Origin: an uncultured Christensenella sp.
GTDB taxonomy: Bacteria > Bacillota > Clostridia > Christensenellales > UBA1242
Direction of reading: 5' to 3'
NCBI GenBank assembly: GCA_948471335.1
Contig: CAOKRZ010000004.1
Coordinates: 1 to 29,853 of the forward strand
DNA: 29,853 bases
The notes under the pieces are model-generated. The model saw nothing but the letters and a program-made list of their open reading frames with translations. It had not been told where the DNA came from and ran no database searches. This document shows positions 21,923 through 29,738 of the stretch, piece after piece (position 1 is the stretch's first letter; the number at the start of each line of letters is the position of its first letter). The translations under genes and the position numbers were made by a program.

Positions 21923-22609
21923 ATGAAAAAAAGTTCAAAAATTGCACTTTCTCTCGCATTTGCGGCACTTACATGTGCGACTGGCGTTGGGGCTTGTGTG
22001 ATGACAAATGGTGGGGCGATTTCTCAATCCGCGTCTGCGGCGACCACAAAAGCTGAGAATAAAGTCATTCAGCAAAAACTTAAAAATTGGGGATATTATA
22101 AGGGTTCAGTTGATGGAATCTATGGGCCAAAAACAAAAGAAGCTGTCAAATATTTTCAAAGGAAAAATGGATTGTCGGTTGACGGCATTGTAGGGCCAAA
22201 GACGGCGGCAGCAATGGGGATTAAACTTGGCTCGAACAGCTCTTCTTCAAATCAATCTTCGTCTGACCTTGCGTTGCTTGCAAGATGCGTTCATGCAGAG
22301 GCAAGGGGAGAGAGCTATATTGGTCAAGTGGCTGTTGCGGCTGTTATATTAAACAGAGTTAAGAGTGCATCTTTCCCAAACACAATTGCAGGGGTGATTT
22401 ATCAGCCATGGGCGTTTACTTGTGTCAATGATGGGCAAATAAACTTAGAACCAAATCAAACTGCATATAAAGCAGCTCAAGACGCGCTTAATGGTTGGGA
22501 TCCAAGTTATGGAAGTTTGTATTATTACAACGCTTCGACTGCCACAAGTAAGTGGATTTATTCAAGAAAGACTGTTGTCACATATGGCAAGCATGTCTTT
22601 GCGATATAG
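21923..22609 (+). CDS. sleB: Spore cortex-lytic enzyme SleB
   Basis: This 228-residue secreted lytic transglycosylase-type enzyme degrades spore cortex during germination in characterised relatives. It has a signal peptide (KKSSKIALSLAFAALTCATG, probable cleavage after SASAA near residue 40). A peptidoglycan-binding type 1 domain follows (VIQQKLKNWGYYKGSVDGIYGPKTKEAVKYFQ), then a Ser/Asn linker and the SleB/CwlJ catalytic domain (LLARCVHAEARGESYIGQVAVAAVILNRV, with the catalytic Glu in HAEARGE; FTCVNDGQI; YYYNASTATSKWI). I chose ATG 21923 because GGAGG sits 5-6 bases upstream; the ATG at 21902 overlaps the spoIIR stop and has no ribosome site. The 9-base gap to ypeB matches the conserved sleB-ypeB pair. 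Confidence 0.95.
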   Translation: MKKSSKIALSLAFAALTCATGVGACVMTNGGAISQSASAATTKAENKVIQQKLKNWGYYKGSVDGIYGPKTKEAVKYFQRKNGLSVDGIVGPKTAAAMGIKLGSNSSSSNQSSSDLALLARCVHAEARGESYIGQVAVAAVILNRVKSASFPNTIAGVIYQPWAFTCVNDGQINLEPNQTAYKAAQDALNGWDPSYGSLYYYNASTATSKWIYSRKTVVTYGKHVFAI

Positions 22610-22618
22610 GAGGGCGTT

Positions 22619-24010
22619 ATGAAAGAAAACGATGTGCTTAAAAACAAAAATAATCTTAAACAGGAAAATAAAAGGCTGAACGGTTGGGTGATCGGGCTTG
22701 CAGTTTCGACTGCGGTTTTAGGTGCAACCACAATTGGCTTAGGCGTTGGATATGGATTGAGTAACAGTTTGTCATTCAGCTATAAAAACGACCTTGAAAG
22801 CACTTATCAAAGCTCACTTCACGACCTTGTTGATAATGTCAACAACGCAGAAATCAAGATGTCTAAAGTGCTTGCTTCGTCAACTCCTTCATATCAGAAA
22901 AAGACTCTTCTTGAAGTTTCGCAAAACGCAAGAACTGCGTCAAGCAATATTTCACTTCTTCCATTTTCACAGAATGATATGCAAGAAAATGTTAAGATGA
23001 TAAATCAAATTTCAGGATATACTTCAACTCTTTCTGAAAAGCTTGCGCAGGGAGGGGCTTTATCTGAAAGCGAACTTGATACGCTTGGAGACATTCATCA
23101 AAATCTTGTGACTATGAAAGCCGAGCTTAACAAAATCATAAGAAAAGTTTCAAACGGCTATAGCATCGTGGATAACTCAATGAAGTTTGACACTGACGGC
23201 AACCTTTTCACAAAAGATTTTGCCGGCATCCATGATGTTGATGTTGACTATCCAACAATGATCTATGACGGACCGTTCTCTGACTCTGTTGTAAACTCAG
23301 AAATTAAAGGACTTAAAGGGAATAAGGTTTCAAAAGAAGAAGCAATGCAAAAAGCAGAAGCTTCATTTAAAAACCTGGCTTCAATTGAATTTGAAGGTGA
23401 AACTAATGGTCGGTTTGAGACATACAACTTCAGGGCAAAAAATTCTGATGAAGAAATGATGTATATCCAGGTCAGCAAGATGGGCGGACATATCCTTACT
23501 GTCAGCGGTGCTGGAAATGGGGATAAAACTCAGTCAATCGATAAGGCAAAAGCAAAAGAACTTGCACTTGAATTTGTCGAGAAAAATGGTATTCAAAACG
23601 GCGAAGTTGTGTGGACTGACACAGTTGCAGATCAAACATATTTCAATATTGCCCCTACTCAAAAGGGAGTTGTGCTTTATCCTGACCTTGTCAAAGTGAA
23701 GGTTGATATGACAAGCGGAACAGTTGTCGGTTATGACGCAACAACATATTTCACAAACCACGTGACAAGATCGCTTCCTACGGCGCAAGGATCAATCTCT
23801 GATGCCGAGACAAAAATCCCTTCAAGATTTTCAGTTGTAGGAAGAAGAACAGTGCTTGCTCCGCTTGACTATAACAGAGAAGTGTTATGTTATGAGTTTG
23901 AAGCTTCTTACAATGAGGCGACATATTACTTCTATGTCAATGCAGTCACAGGTGAAGAAGAGAACATCTTAAAAGTGATTGAAACTGACGACGGTAATTT
24001 GTTATTGTAA
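22619..24010 (+). CDS. ypeB: Germination protein YpeB
   Basis: This 463-residue protein is needed for SleB localisation or stability in spores of characterised species. It has one N-terminal membrane segment (about residues 22-43, GWVIGLAVSTAVLGATTIGLG). A helical region follows (about 50-190) with long Ser/Asn-rich helices, then a FDGPF-like stretch (YPTMIYDGPFSDSV) and C-terminal PepSY-type repeats (VSKEEAMQKAEASF; IDKAKAKELALEFV; TYYFYVNAVTGEEENIL). The length is normal for YpeB. The ribosome site AGGAGG overlaps the sleB stop, so the two are translated together. A terminator follows at 24025-24053. Confidence 0.95.
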   Translation: MKENDVLKNKNNLKQENKRLNGWVIGLAVSTAVLGATTIGLGVGYGLSNSLSFSYKNDLESTYQSSLHDLVDNVNNAEIKMSKVLASSTPSYQKKTLLEVSQNARTASSNISLLPFSQNDMQENVKMINQISGYTSTLSEKLAQGGALSESELDTLGDIHQNLVTMKAELNKIIRKVSNGYSIVDNSMKFDTDGNLFTKDFAGIHDVDVDYPTMIYDGPFSDSVVNSEIKGLKGNKVSKEEAMQKAEASFKNLASIEFEGETNGRFETYNFRAKNSDEEMMYIQVSKMGGHILTVSGAGNGDKTQSIDKAKAKELALEFVEKNGIQNGEVVWTDTVADQTYFNIAPTQKGVVLYPDLVKVKVDMTSGTVVGYDATTYFTNHVTRSLPTAQGSISDAETKIPSRFSVVGRRTVLAPLDYNREVLCYEFEASYNEATYYFYVNAVTGEEENILKVIETDDGNLLL

Positions 24011-24024
24011 AAAATATATAAACT

Positions 24025-24053
24025 AAAAAAACGCTTAATTTTAAGCGTTTTTT
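24025..24053. terminator. Terminator after ypeB
   Basis: AAAAAAACGCTTAA (24025-24038) and TTAAGCGTTTTTT (24041-24053) form a long palindrome with A and T flanks. It ends ypeB and may also end the convergent ABC transporter gene. Confidence 0.82.
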
Positions 24054-24108
24054 GTTATTTTTATGCAAAATAATAAAATTTTGCCTAATCGGTGCTGACA
24101 GCACGCAC

Positions 24109-25890
24109 TTATACATTTTCTGTTAAAAACATTGCTTTGAATGTTTTGTTTTTGTTAAAGAGCTTTTCAAAAGTTCCGCTGTCAACAATCTTGCCGTTTT
24201 CAAGGAAGAAAATTTTGTCCACATCTTTGATTGTTGAAAGACGGTGGGCAACAATGATTATTGTGCTTTTTCCTTTAAGCCCGTCAATCGTTTTCTTGAT
24301 GTCATTTTGGGCGAAGTTGTCAAGGCTTGAAGTGCTTTCGTCAAAGATTATGATTGATGTTGCACGCAGAAGCGCTCTTGCAATGGCAAGGCGTTGCTTT
24401 TGACCGCCTGAAAGTTTGATTCCGCCTTCGCCAACAATTGTGTCTATTCCTTTTGGAAGAGATTTTACAAATTCTTCAAGAGAAGCTTTTGAAATTGCAT
24501 CCCAAAGCTCATCGTCACTTGCGTCTGGCTTTGCAAGAATAAGGTTTTCTTTGATTGACATATCAAAGATATAAGGAAACTGATTGACAAGTGAAATTGT
24601 GCTGCGAAGTGTTTCTTTGTCAAAATCGTTAATGTTTACGTTGTCAATGAGTATTTCTCCGCTGTCAACTTCATACATCTTTGACAAAAGGTTGAGAATT
24701 GTTGATTTCCCGCTGCCTGATTTGCCAACAAAAGCAACAGTTGTGTTTGGCTTAATTTTGAAAGAAATGTCTTCAAAAATTTTGTTTTCGTTTATCTTTT
24801 TCCACTGGCTAGGCTCAGTCTTTGTCTTTTTCGTCCTCTCATATTCTTTGTAAGCATATGAGACATTTTTGAATTCAATTTTGCCTTTCACGAAATCTTT
24901 ATGTACATCTCCAAACTTTTCAGTTTTGAATTCATCTTCATCAAAAAGTGTTGCCATACGTTCGTATGAAATCTTCATGTCGGTGATAAGCTCACGAATA
25001 CTTCCAAACCTGCTTGCAAAACTTGAAATCGTTCCATTACGACTATAGAAAACCATGAACGTTGCAAAAGTCAAAAGTCCAAGATCCATCAAGTGAATTC
25101 CAAGGATAAGAATCGCCAAACATCCAAGATCAAGGATTAAAAACCTTAGTGACCAGAAATATGTTCCATTACGACTAAAGCTGTATTTTGCTTTTTCAAG
25201 CTTTGAATATTTTTCATTACAAATCTTTGATATGGCATTTTCAAGCCCCGTTGACTTGATGTCTTTTTCGCTTTTGATAATTTCAGTGGTCAGTGAATTG
25301 ACTTCTTCAAAGGCAGAAAGATGCTTTTTCGAATCTTTTTCGCGCTGCTTATTTTTGAAATAGTCAACGACCATGCAGATTGCAAGCAAGCTGATAATAG
25401 CAAGTCCAAGCCATGGGCTTATGCAAATTATATATAACAAAACAGCGAGGGTGCTTAGTAAGCTGACGATTGACGAGATCAATCCGCTAAACTGAGATGT
25501 AAATTGCCTAGGGTCATTGATCACTCTTTGGGTGAAAACTCCAGTAGAGTGATGTGAATAGGTCTCTGAACTAAGTTTAAAAGCTTGTTTTGCAAGAGTA
25601 AAATTAAGCGCAGAAGTGATTTTGGTGCTGAACTGAGCGCTTAGCAAGTTTGAAAAATGCCAAATAATACGCTGACCAAATGCAATCCCTAAGGAAATGA
25701 GAAAAATATAAATTGTATTTCTCGTGTCTCCTAAAGCAAGATATTCAATTGCTTTTGCTGAAAGTAGGGTATAAAACACCGTTGCACCACCACCCAATAT
25801 AGTAAGAAGACAGTACATAAAAATTTTAAATTTATGTTTTGCAAAGTATGGGGCTAACTTAAAAGATGATTTATCTTTTTGTTTTTTCAT
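24109..25890 (-). CDS. ABC transporter, fused permease and ATPase (exporter type)
   Basis: This 593-residue half-transporter of the type I exporter class has six hydrophobic helices in residues 1-310 and an ATPase domain from about 340. Visible ATPase motifs are Walker A GKSGSGKST, a Q-loop at NQFPYIF, signature LSGGQKQRLAIARAL, Walker B SIIIFDEST and the switch His in IVAHRLS. All catalytic residues are present. It would work as a homodimer or pair with another half-transporter not seen here; the substrate is unknown (lipid, peptide or drug are typical). An AGGAG ribosome site precedes the ATG. The promoter at 25909-25936 contains a G9 run in its spacer, so expression may switch on and off. 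Confidence 0.93.
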   Translation of the reverse strand: MKKQKDKSSFKLAPYFAKHKFKIFMYCLLTILGGGATVFYTLLSAKAIEYLALGDTRNTIYIFLISLGIAFGQRIIWHFSNLLSAQFSTKITSALNFTLAKQAFKLSSETYSHHSTGVFTQRVINDPRQFTSQFSGLISSIVSLLSTLAVLLYIICISPWLGLAIISLLAICMVVDYFKNKQREKDSKKHLSAFEEVNSLTTEIIKSEKDIKSTGLENAISKICNEKYSKLEKAKYSFSRNGTYFWSLRFLILDLGCLAILILGIHLMDLGLLTFATFMVFYSRNGTISSFASRFGSIRELITDMKISYERMATLFDEDEFKTEKFGDVHKDFVKGKIEFKNVSYAYKEYERTKKTKTEPSQWKKINENKIFEDISFKIKPNTTVAFVGKSGSGKSTILNLLSKMYEVDSGEILIDNVNINDFDKETLRSTISLVNQFPYIFDMSIKENLILAKPDASDDELWDAISKASLEEFVKSLPKGIDTIVGEGGIKLSGGQKQRLAIARALLRATSIIIFDESTSSLDNFAQNDIKKTIDGLKGKSTIIIVAHRLSTIKDVDKIFFLENGKIVDSGTFEKLFNKNKTFKAMFLTENV

Positions 25891-25908
25891 TTTTTCTCCT
25901 TTTTATAT

Positions 25909-25936
25909 ATTCTATCAAATCCCCCCCCCGAGTCAA
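25909..25936 (-). promoter_or_regulatory. Poly-G-spacer promoter of the ABC transporter gene
   Basis: On the minus strand: TTGACT (25936-25931), a 16-nt spacer and TGA-TAGAAT (hexamer 25914-25909). Nine of the 16 spacer bases are consecutive G (25929-25921). A change of one G would give 15 or 17 nt, so run-length changes would alter promoter strength. Confidence 0.7.
25921..25929. repeat. Homopolymer C9/G9 tract
   Basis: Nine consecutive C on the plus strand, in an otherwise AT-rich intergenic region. Mononucleotide G/C runs of this length are prone to slipped-strand mispairing and also to sequencing error. Confidence 0.95.
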
Positions 25937-25956
25937 TCAAAAAGGGATAGAAAAAT

Positions 25957-25988
25957 TAAAAAAGGGGAGAGGCAAAAGCTCTTCCCTT
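25957..25988 (-). terminator. Terminator of spoVG (minus strand)
   Basis: On the minus strand an imperfect hairpin (AAGGGAAGAGC, loop TTTT, GCCTCTCCCCTT) is followed by a T6 run and further Ts. It lies about 75 bases after the spoVG stop. A second stem (TCACGAA/TTCGTGA, 26012-26031) sits between them. Confidence 0.65.
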
Positions 25989-26063
25989 AAAAAACTTGGA
26001 CACAAAAACCCTCACGAAACCATGTTCGTGAAAAGCCTTGGCGAAGATTGCTGAAAATTGAGA

Positions 26064-26333
26064 TTAGTTTTCTTCAGCTTCTGCTTTTTTATAAGCGTCT
26101 AAAATGGCATTTTTGATTTGTTCACGAGTTTCAGTGTTGATTGGGTGAGCAATGTCTTTGTATTCGCCTTCAGGTGTTTTTCTGTTTGGCATTGAGATGA
26201 AAAGACCATCTTTGCCATTGATAACTTTGATGTCATGAACAACAAAGCATTCATCAATTGTCATTGTTGCGACAGCTTTAAGTTTTGCTTCGTCCTTTGT
26301 TACCATTCTGATTCTAACGTCTGTGATTTTCAT
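26064..26333 (-). CDS. spoVG: Septation/regulatory RNA-binding protein SpoVG
   Basis: This 89-residue protein matches SpoVG, a small nucleic-acid-binding regulator involved in sporulation and cell division in Bacillus. The sequence MKITDVRIRMV starts the conserved N-terminal strand, followed by KLKAVATMTIDECFVVHDIKVI, the near-invariant GLFISMPNRKTPEGEYKDIAHPI core, and a C-terminal helix (REQIKNAILDAYKKA). I chose ATG 26333, behind GGAGG, over a longer frame starting at 26429; the family always begins MKITDVR. A candidate promoter lies at 26379-26407. It is upstream of the ABC gene on the same strand but separated from it by a terminator. Confidence 0.97.
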   Translation of the reverse strand: MKITDVRIRMVTKDEAKLKAVATMTIDECFVVHDIKVINGKDGLFISMPNRKTPEGEYKDIAHPINTETREQIKNAILDAYKKAEAEEN

Positions 26334-26378
26334 TTGCGTGTACCTCCAATAATTGTAATCGCATTTAACGCTAGTTCT

Positions 26379-26407
26379 ATGATACAACTTTTTTTCATAT
26401 TTTCCAA
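26379..26407 (-). promoter_or_regulatory. Candidate promoter of spoVG
   Basis: On the minus strand: TTGGAA (26407-26402), a 17-nt spacer and TATCAT (26384-26379). This is a moderate sigma-A-type match. Bacillus spoVG uses sigma-H, for which I see no convincing site. Confidence 0.45.
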
Positions 26408-26432
26408 ATATTTTTTGCCTATTTATCATTTT

Positions 26433-26462
26433 TTCACAACTTTAAACCTCTTTACTCATAAA
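26433..26462 (+). promoter_or_regulatory. Weak promoter candidate before the hydrolase operon
   Basis: TTCACA (26433-26438), an 18-nt spacer and CATAAA (26457-26462), then 7 bases to ATG 26470. No Shine-Dalgarno is present, so this may be a further leaderless start; the -10 is poor. Confidence 0.35.
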
Positions 26463-26469
26463 TGTTGTT

Positions 26470-27198
26470 ATGACGTTTTTTTATCAAGGGGTGGAAGTTG
26501 AATATCATTTTATAGGAAATCCTGGTCCCTGTCCCACGCTTATCTTGCATGGCTGGGGCTGTGACGGGGAGGAATTTGCGTCAACTGTTGAGAATTTTTC
26601 TGATCGATATTTTTTGACGCTTGACTTTCCTCCTTTTGGCAAAAGTGGCAAAGTGGATGCAGAGTGGAACATATACACATATGCAAGTATGGTGATATCA
26701 TTATGTGAGCATTTGAAAGTGAAAAAGTGTGATATCCTTGCCCATTCTTTCGGTGGAAGGGTGGGCATTTTGATGGCTGCGCTTGCCCCTGAATTTGTTG
26801 GCAGTCTTGTTCTTGTTGACAGCGCGGGGTTGCTTCCACGATTTAGCTTTAAAAGATATCTAAAAATCAAAGAATTTAAACTTAAAAAGAAACTTGGCTT
26901 AAATGTTCAAGGTTACGGCTCAGAGGACTATCAAAATCTTGATGAGGCAACAAGAAAGGTTTTTGTTTCAATTGTTAGTGAAGATTTGAAAGGCTATTGC
27001 CACTTAATATCAGCCAAAACACTTATCGTTTTTGGCGAGAAAGATAAAGATACTCCGCCATACATGGCAAAGAAGCTTCACAGATTGATCAAAAACTCGA
27101 CTTTAGTGCTGCTCAAGGAAGGAGGACACTTTTCTTTTCTGGATTGTCCGCTTTCTTTTTGTAAAGCGCTTCATAATTTTTGGGAGGGAGAAAAATGA
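26470..27198 (+). CDS. Alpha/beta hydrolase fold protein
   Basis: This 242-residue protein has the order of a classical alpha/beta hydrolase: an oxyanion HGWGCDGEEF segment (about 27-36), a nucleophile elbow AHSFGG (Ser near residue 94), an acid-bearing strand TLIVFGEKDKDTPP, and the catalytic His in KEGGHFSFLD near the C-terminus. All three triad residues are present. It has no signal peptide, so it should be cytoplasmic. The cap region (about 120-170) is basic. Its stop overlaps the start of the MurF-type gene (ATGA), so it is translationally coupled to cell-wall precursor synthesis; the substrate is unknown, perhaps an ester or amide linked to that pathway. No Shine-Dalgarno precedes the start. 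Confidence 0.88.
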   Translation: MTFFYQGVEVEYHFIGNPGPCPTLILHGWGCDGEEFASTVENFSDRYFLTLDFPPFGKSGKVDAEWNIYTYASMVISLCEHLKVKKCDILAHSFGGRVGILMAALAPEFVGSLVLVDSAGLLPRFSFKRYLKIKEFKLKKKLGLNVQGYGSEDYQNLDEATRKVFVSIVSEDLKGYCHLISAKTLIVFGEKDKDTPPYMAKKLHRLIKNSTLVLLKEGGHFSFLDCPLSFCKALHNFWEGEK

Positions 27199-28610
27199 AC
27201 TATGTCTATTCACTTATTTGCCTTTTGCTTTGTGGGGCTTGGAGTTATATTTACGTCAAAACATATCAGCTTAATGGATATAACATAAAAAAGTTCGCCT
27301 CTGCATGCATTGAATTTAAACTTGCCTTTGGCGACAAAAGCAAACTTGTTTTAACCAAAAGATTGGCAAGGTTTATTGTCACATTGCTTGCCATAGATTT
27401 TGTTCTGTTTTGGGTAATTAACACTTTTATTATCTATGACTTTCTAAAAGTTGTCGATTGCACACTTGTTATACTTTTCGCGCCAGTTGTTGTTATAATT
27501 TCGCACTATATCCTATTGCCGCTTGAAATTTTTATCAAATATCTATATAAAACGAAGGCAAAACGAAAACTTGCCAGCAAAAAAGTTGTTAAAATTGGCA
27601 TTACTGGAAGCTACGGGAAAACCTCGACAAAAAATATTCTTGCTCAAATTCTTGGCAAAGAGTATAAAGTTTGTCTTACGCCTCAAAACTGGAATACTGA
27701 AATGGGCGTGACAAAAACAATCCTCACAAAACTTGACGATGAAGATATTTTTATCGCCGAGATGGGGGCTCGGCATAAAGGCGACATAAAAGCACTTGCT
27801 CAGCTTGTTGAACCTGACTATGCAATTCTTACAACGATTGGTCAACAGCACATGGAAACTTTTGGAAGTCTTGAAGCAATTGAAGATACAAAAAATGAAC
27901 TTGTTTTATATATGAAAGAAAAGGGTGTTGTCTTTTTCAATGGAGACAGCAAGTCAAATCGTAAACTCTACGCCATTTGCAAAAAAGAAAAATATCTCAC
28001 TTGCAGCGAAAAAGGCTATGCTTATGCGAAAGATATAAAAACTTCGCATGAAGGCAGCGAGTTCACTCTTGTTATTGGCAAAGAAGAAGTCAAGGTCAAA
28101 ACCCGTCTTCTTGGAAAGTTCAATATTGACAATATTGTCACTGCAAGTGCTCTTGGAAGATATCTTGGGGTAAGCATGACAGACATTGCTTCAGCAATTC
28201 GAAATCTTGAATCGACGCCGCATAGGCTTCAACTGATCAAAAACAGATATTTTTCAATCCTTGACGACAGCTATAACTCAAACCTTATCGGCGCAAAAGC
28301 GCTTAATGTTCTCTCTTCATTCAAGGGGCGCAAGATTGTTGTGACACCTGGCTTTGTTGAGATGGGAGAGGAAAGCTCAAAAGCCAACTTCACACTTGGG
28401 ACTTGGGCGGCGGACGTGGCTGACTATATTGTCATTATGAATGAAACCAACAAAAACTATCTTCTTTCAGGTGCGATTGCCCATAACTTTAATCAAGATA
28501 AAATCTTCTTTGCTTCTTCCAGAAAAGAGCAAACAGAAGTTATATCAAAACTCACTTGTGAAGGCTGCGTTGTTTTGTTTGAAAACGATTTGCCTGATAA
28601 TTATAGCTAA
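27195..28610 (+). CDS. murF: Membrane-anchored MurF-type Mur ligase
   Basis: This 471-residue ATP-dependent ligase resembles UDP-MurNAc-tripeptide:D-Ala-D-Ala ligase. The first ~120 residues are unusual: three hydrophobic segments (about 3-20, 60-80 and 88-112) in place of the usual soluble UDP-binding domain. The central ATPase domain starts at GITGSYGKTSTK (136-147), followed by NWNTEMGVTKTIL, EMGARHKGDI and TTIGQQHMETFGS, all MurF-like. The C-terminal part has PHRLQLI and ILDDSYNSN, then VTPGFVEMGEES, typical of MurF. I chose ATG 27195, which overlaps the hydrolase stop and follows GGGAGGGAG. The next gene, ddl, makes the D-Ala-D-Ala that MurF adds, which supports the call; the membrane domain leaves room for a MurF-like variant role. 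Confidence 0.85.
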   Translation: MNYVYSLICLLLCGAWSYIYVKTYQLNGYNIKKFASACIEFKLAFGDKSKLVLTKRLARFIVTLLAIDFVLFWVINTFIIYDFLKVVDCTLVILFAPVVVIISHYILLPLEIFIKYLYKTKAKRKLASKKVVKIGITGSYGKTSTKNILAQILGKEYKVCLTPQNWNTEMGVTKTILTKLDDEDIFIAEMGARHKGDIKALAQLVEPDYAILTTIGQQHMETFGSLEAIEDTKNELVLYMKEKGVVFFNGDSKSNRKLYAICKKEKYLTCSEKGYAYAKDIKTSHEGSEFTLVIGKEEVKVKTRLLGKFNIDNIVTASALGRYLGVSMTDIASAIRNLESTPHRLQLIKNRYFSILDDSYNSNLIGAKALNVLSSFKGRKIVVTPGFVEMGEESSKANFTLGTWAADVADYIVIMNETNKNYLLSGAIAHNFNQDKIFFASSRKEQTEVISKLTCEGCVVLFENDLPDNYS

Positions 28611-28625
28611 CATAACGGAGGGAAC

Positions 28626-29738
28626 ATGAAAAATATTGCAGTTATTTTCGGCGGAAGAAGCGTTGAGCATGATATCTCAATTATAACAGCTCAGCAAACT
28701 CTTTCAAGCATGTCAAAAGCATACAACATTATTCCGGTATATATTGCACCAAGCGGAGAATGGTTTATTGCTGACAATTTTGATGATCCTAAAACTTTTT
28801 TAGATTTTCGAAATAATGTCAAAAAGAAAAAGAGTGTCACTTTGCTTCTTGGCAGCCCTTATCTGATTGTAAACAAAAAACTTGGAAAGAAAATCCGCAT
28901 TGATTGTGCGCTTTTATGCTTGCATGGAAAAAATGGAGAAGATGGAAGCGTCCAAGGGCTTTGTCAACTTTGCCGCATTCCATATTCTTCTTGCGGCATG
29001 ATGCAAAGTGCGATTGGAATGGATAAAGCGATTACTAAGCGTCTTTTATCAAGTTTTGAAATTGCCAACACAAAATTCGTTGAAATCTATAAAAATGATT
29101 TCGAAAGGGAGGCAAAAGAAACTATAAGTGAAGCGGCTGAAAAAATAGGTTTTCCACTGATCGTTAAGCCTGCAAATCTTGGAAGTAGTGTTGGAATAAG
29201 TGTTTGTGAAAAGCCGGAGCAACTTGAAGAGATGACAAAAGAAGCTTTCATGTATGACAACAAAGTCCTCTTCGAAGAATTTATATCCGGTGCAAGAGAA
29301 TTCAGTTGTGCAGTTTTGCGTGTTGGAAAGAATTTGATCACAAGCAAGGTTCAAGAAGTCAAGAAAGGCGAAATATATTCTTTCAAAGAAAAATATATTG
29401 AAAGACTTGGAAAACAAAATCACAAGATTGAAAAATCTGTTGAAAAAGATATAAAAGATTTGAGCATATGCACATATAAAGCACTGGAGTTTAAAGGAGT
29501 TGTAAGGGTTGATTTTCTTATGAACAAAAAAGGTGAAATTTTTGTCAATGAAGTCAACACAATCCCAGGTTCGCTTGCTTTCAACCTTTTTGATGTGCCA
29601 TTCCATGACCTTATTGATACACTTGTTGATGAGAGCATATCTTCATTTGAAGAAAGCGAGAATTTCACCTATGCATTTTCTTCACAAGCTCTGAAAGATT
29701 ATTGCACGCTTGCCAACAATTTCAAGTTTAAAAAGTAG
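28626..29738 (+). CDS. ddl: D-alanine--D-alanine ligase
   Basis: This 370-residue ATP-grasp enzyme joins two D-alanines for peptidoglycan. Motifs: FGGRSVEHDISIITA (N-terminal substrate loop with the conserved Glu), LHGKNGEDGSVQGLCQ, PLIVKPANLGSSVGISV (ATP-grasp), VLFEEFISGAREFSCAVL, and VNEVNTIPGSLAFNLF (metal-binding Glu and Asn). The omega-loop usually written YDYEAKY...PA reads YSFKEKYIERLGKQ and lacks the PA, so that segment is divergent. VanA-type residues are not evident; a D-Ala-D-Ala product is most likely. It follows the MurF-type gene by 15 bases with a GGAGGG ribosome site. Confidence 0.93.
   Translation: MKNIAVIFGGRSVEHDISIITAQQTLSSMSKAYNIIPVYIAPSGEWFIADNFDDPKTFLDFRNNVKKKKSVTLLLGSPYLIVNKKLGKKIRIDCALLCLHGKNGEDGSVQGLCQLCRIPYSSCGMMQSAIGMDKAITKRLLSSFEIANTKFVEIYKNDFEREAKETISEAAEKIGFPLIVKPANLGSSVGISVCEKPEQLEEMTKEAFMYDNKVLFEEFISGAREFSCAVLRVGKNLITSKVQEVKKGEIYSFKEKYIERLGKQNHKIEKSVEKDIKDLSICTYKALEFKGVVRVDFLMNKKGEIFVNEVNTIPGSLAFNLFDVPFHDLIDTLVDESISSFEESENFTYAFSSQALKDYCTLANNFKFKK

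Noticed and set aside
24065..24104. Two small stems (GCAAAAT/ATTTTGC and GTGCT/AGCAC) between ypeB and the ABC gene
   Set aside because: They are short with no T run on either strand; the stronger palindrome at 24025-24053 already explains termination.
26334..26429. N-terminal extension of SpoVG to an upstream ATG
   Set aside because: The family begins MKITDVR and a GGAGG site sits before 26333; the extension would also cover the predicted promoter.
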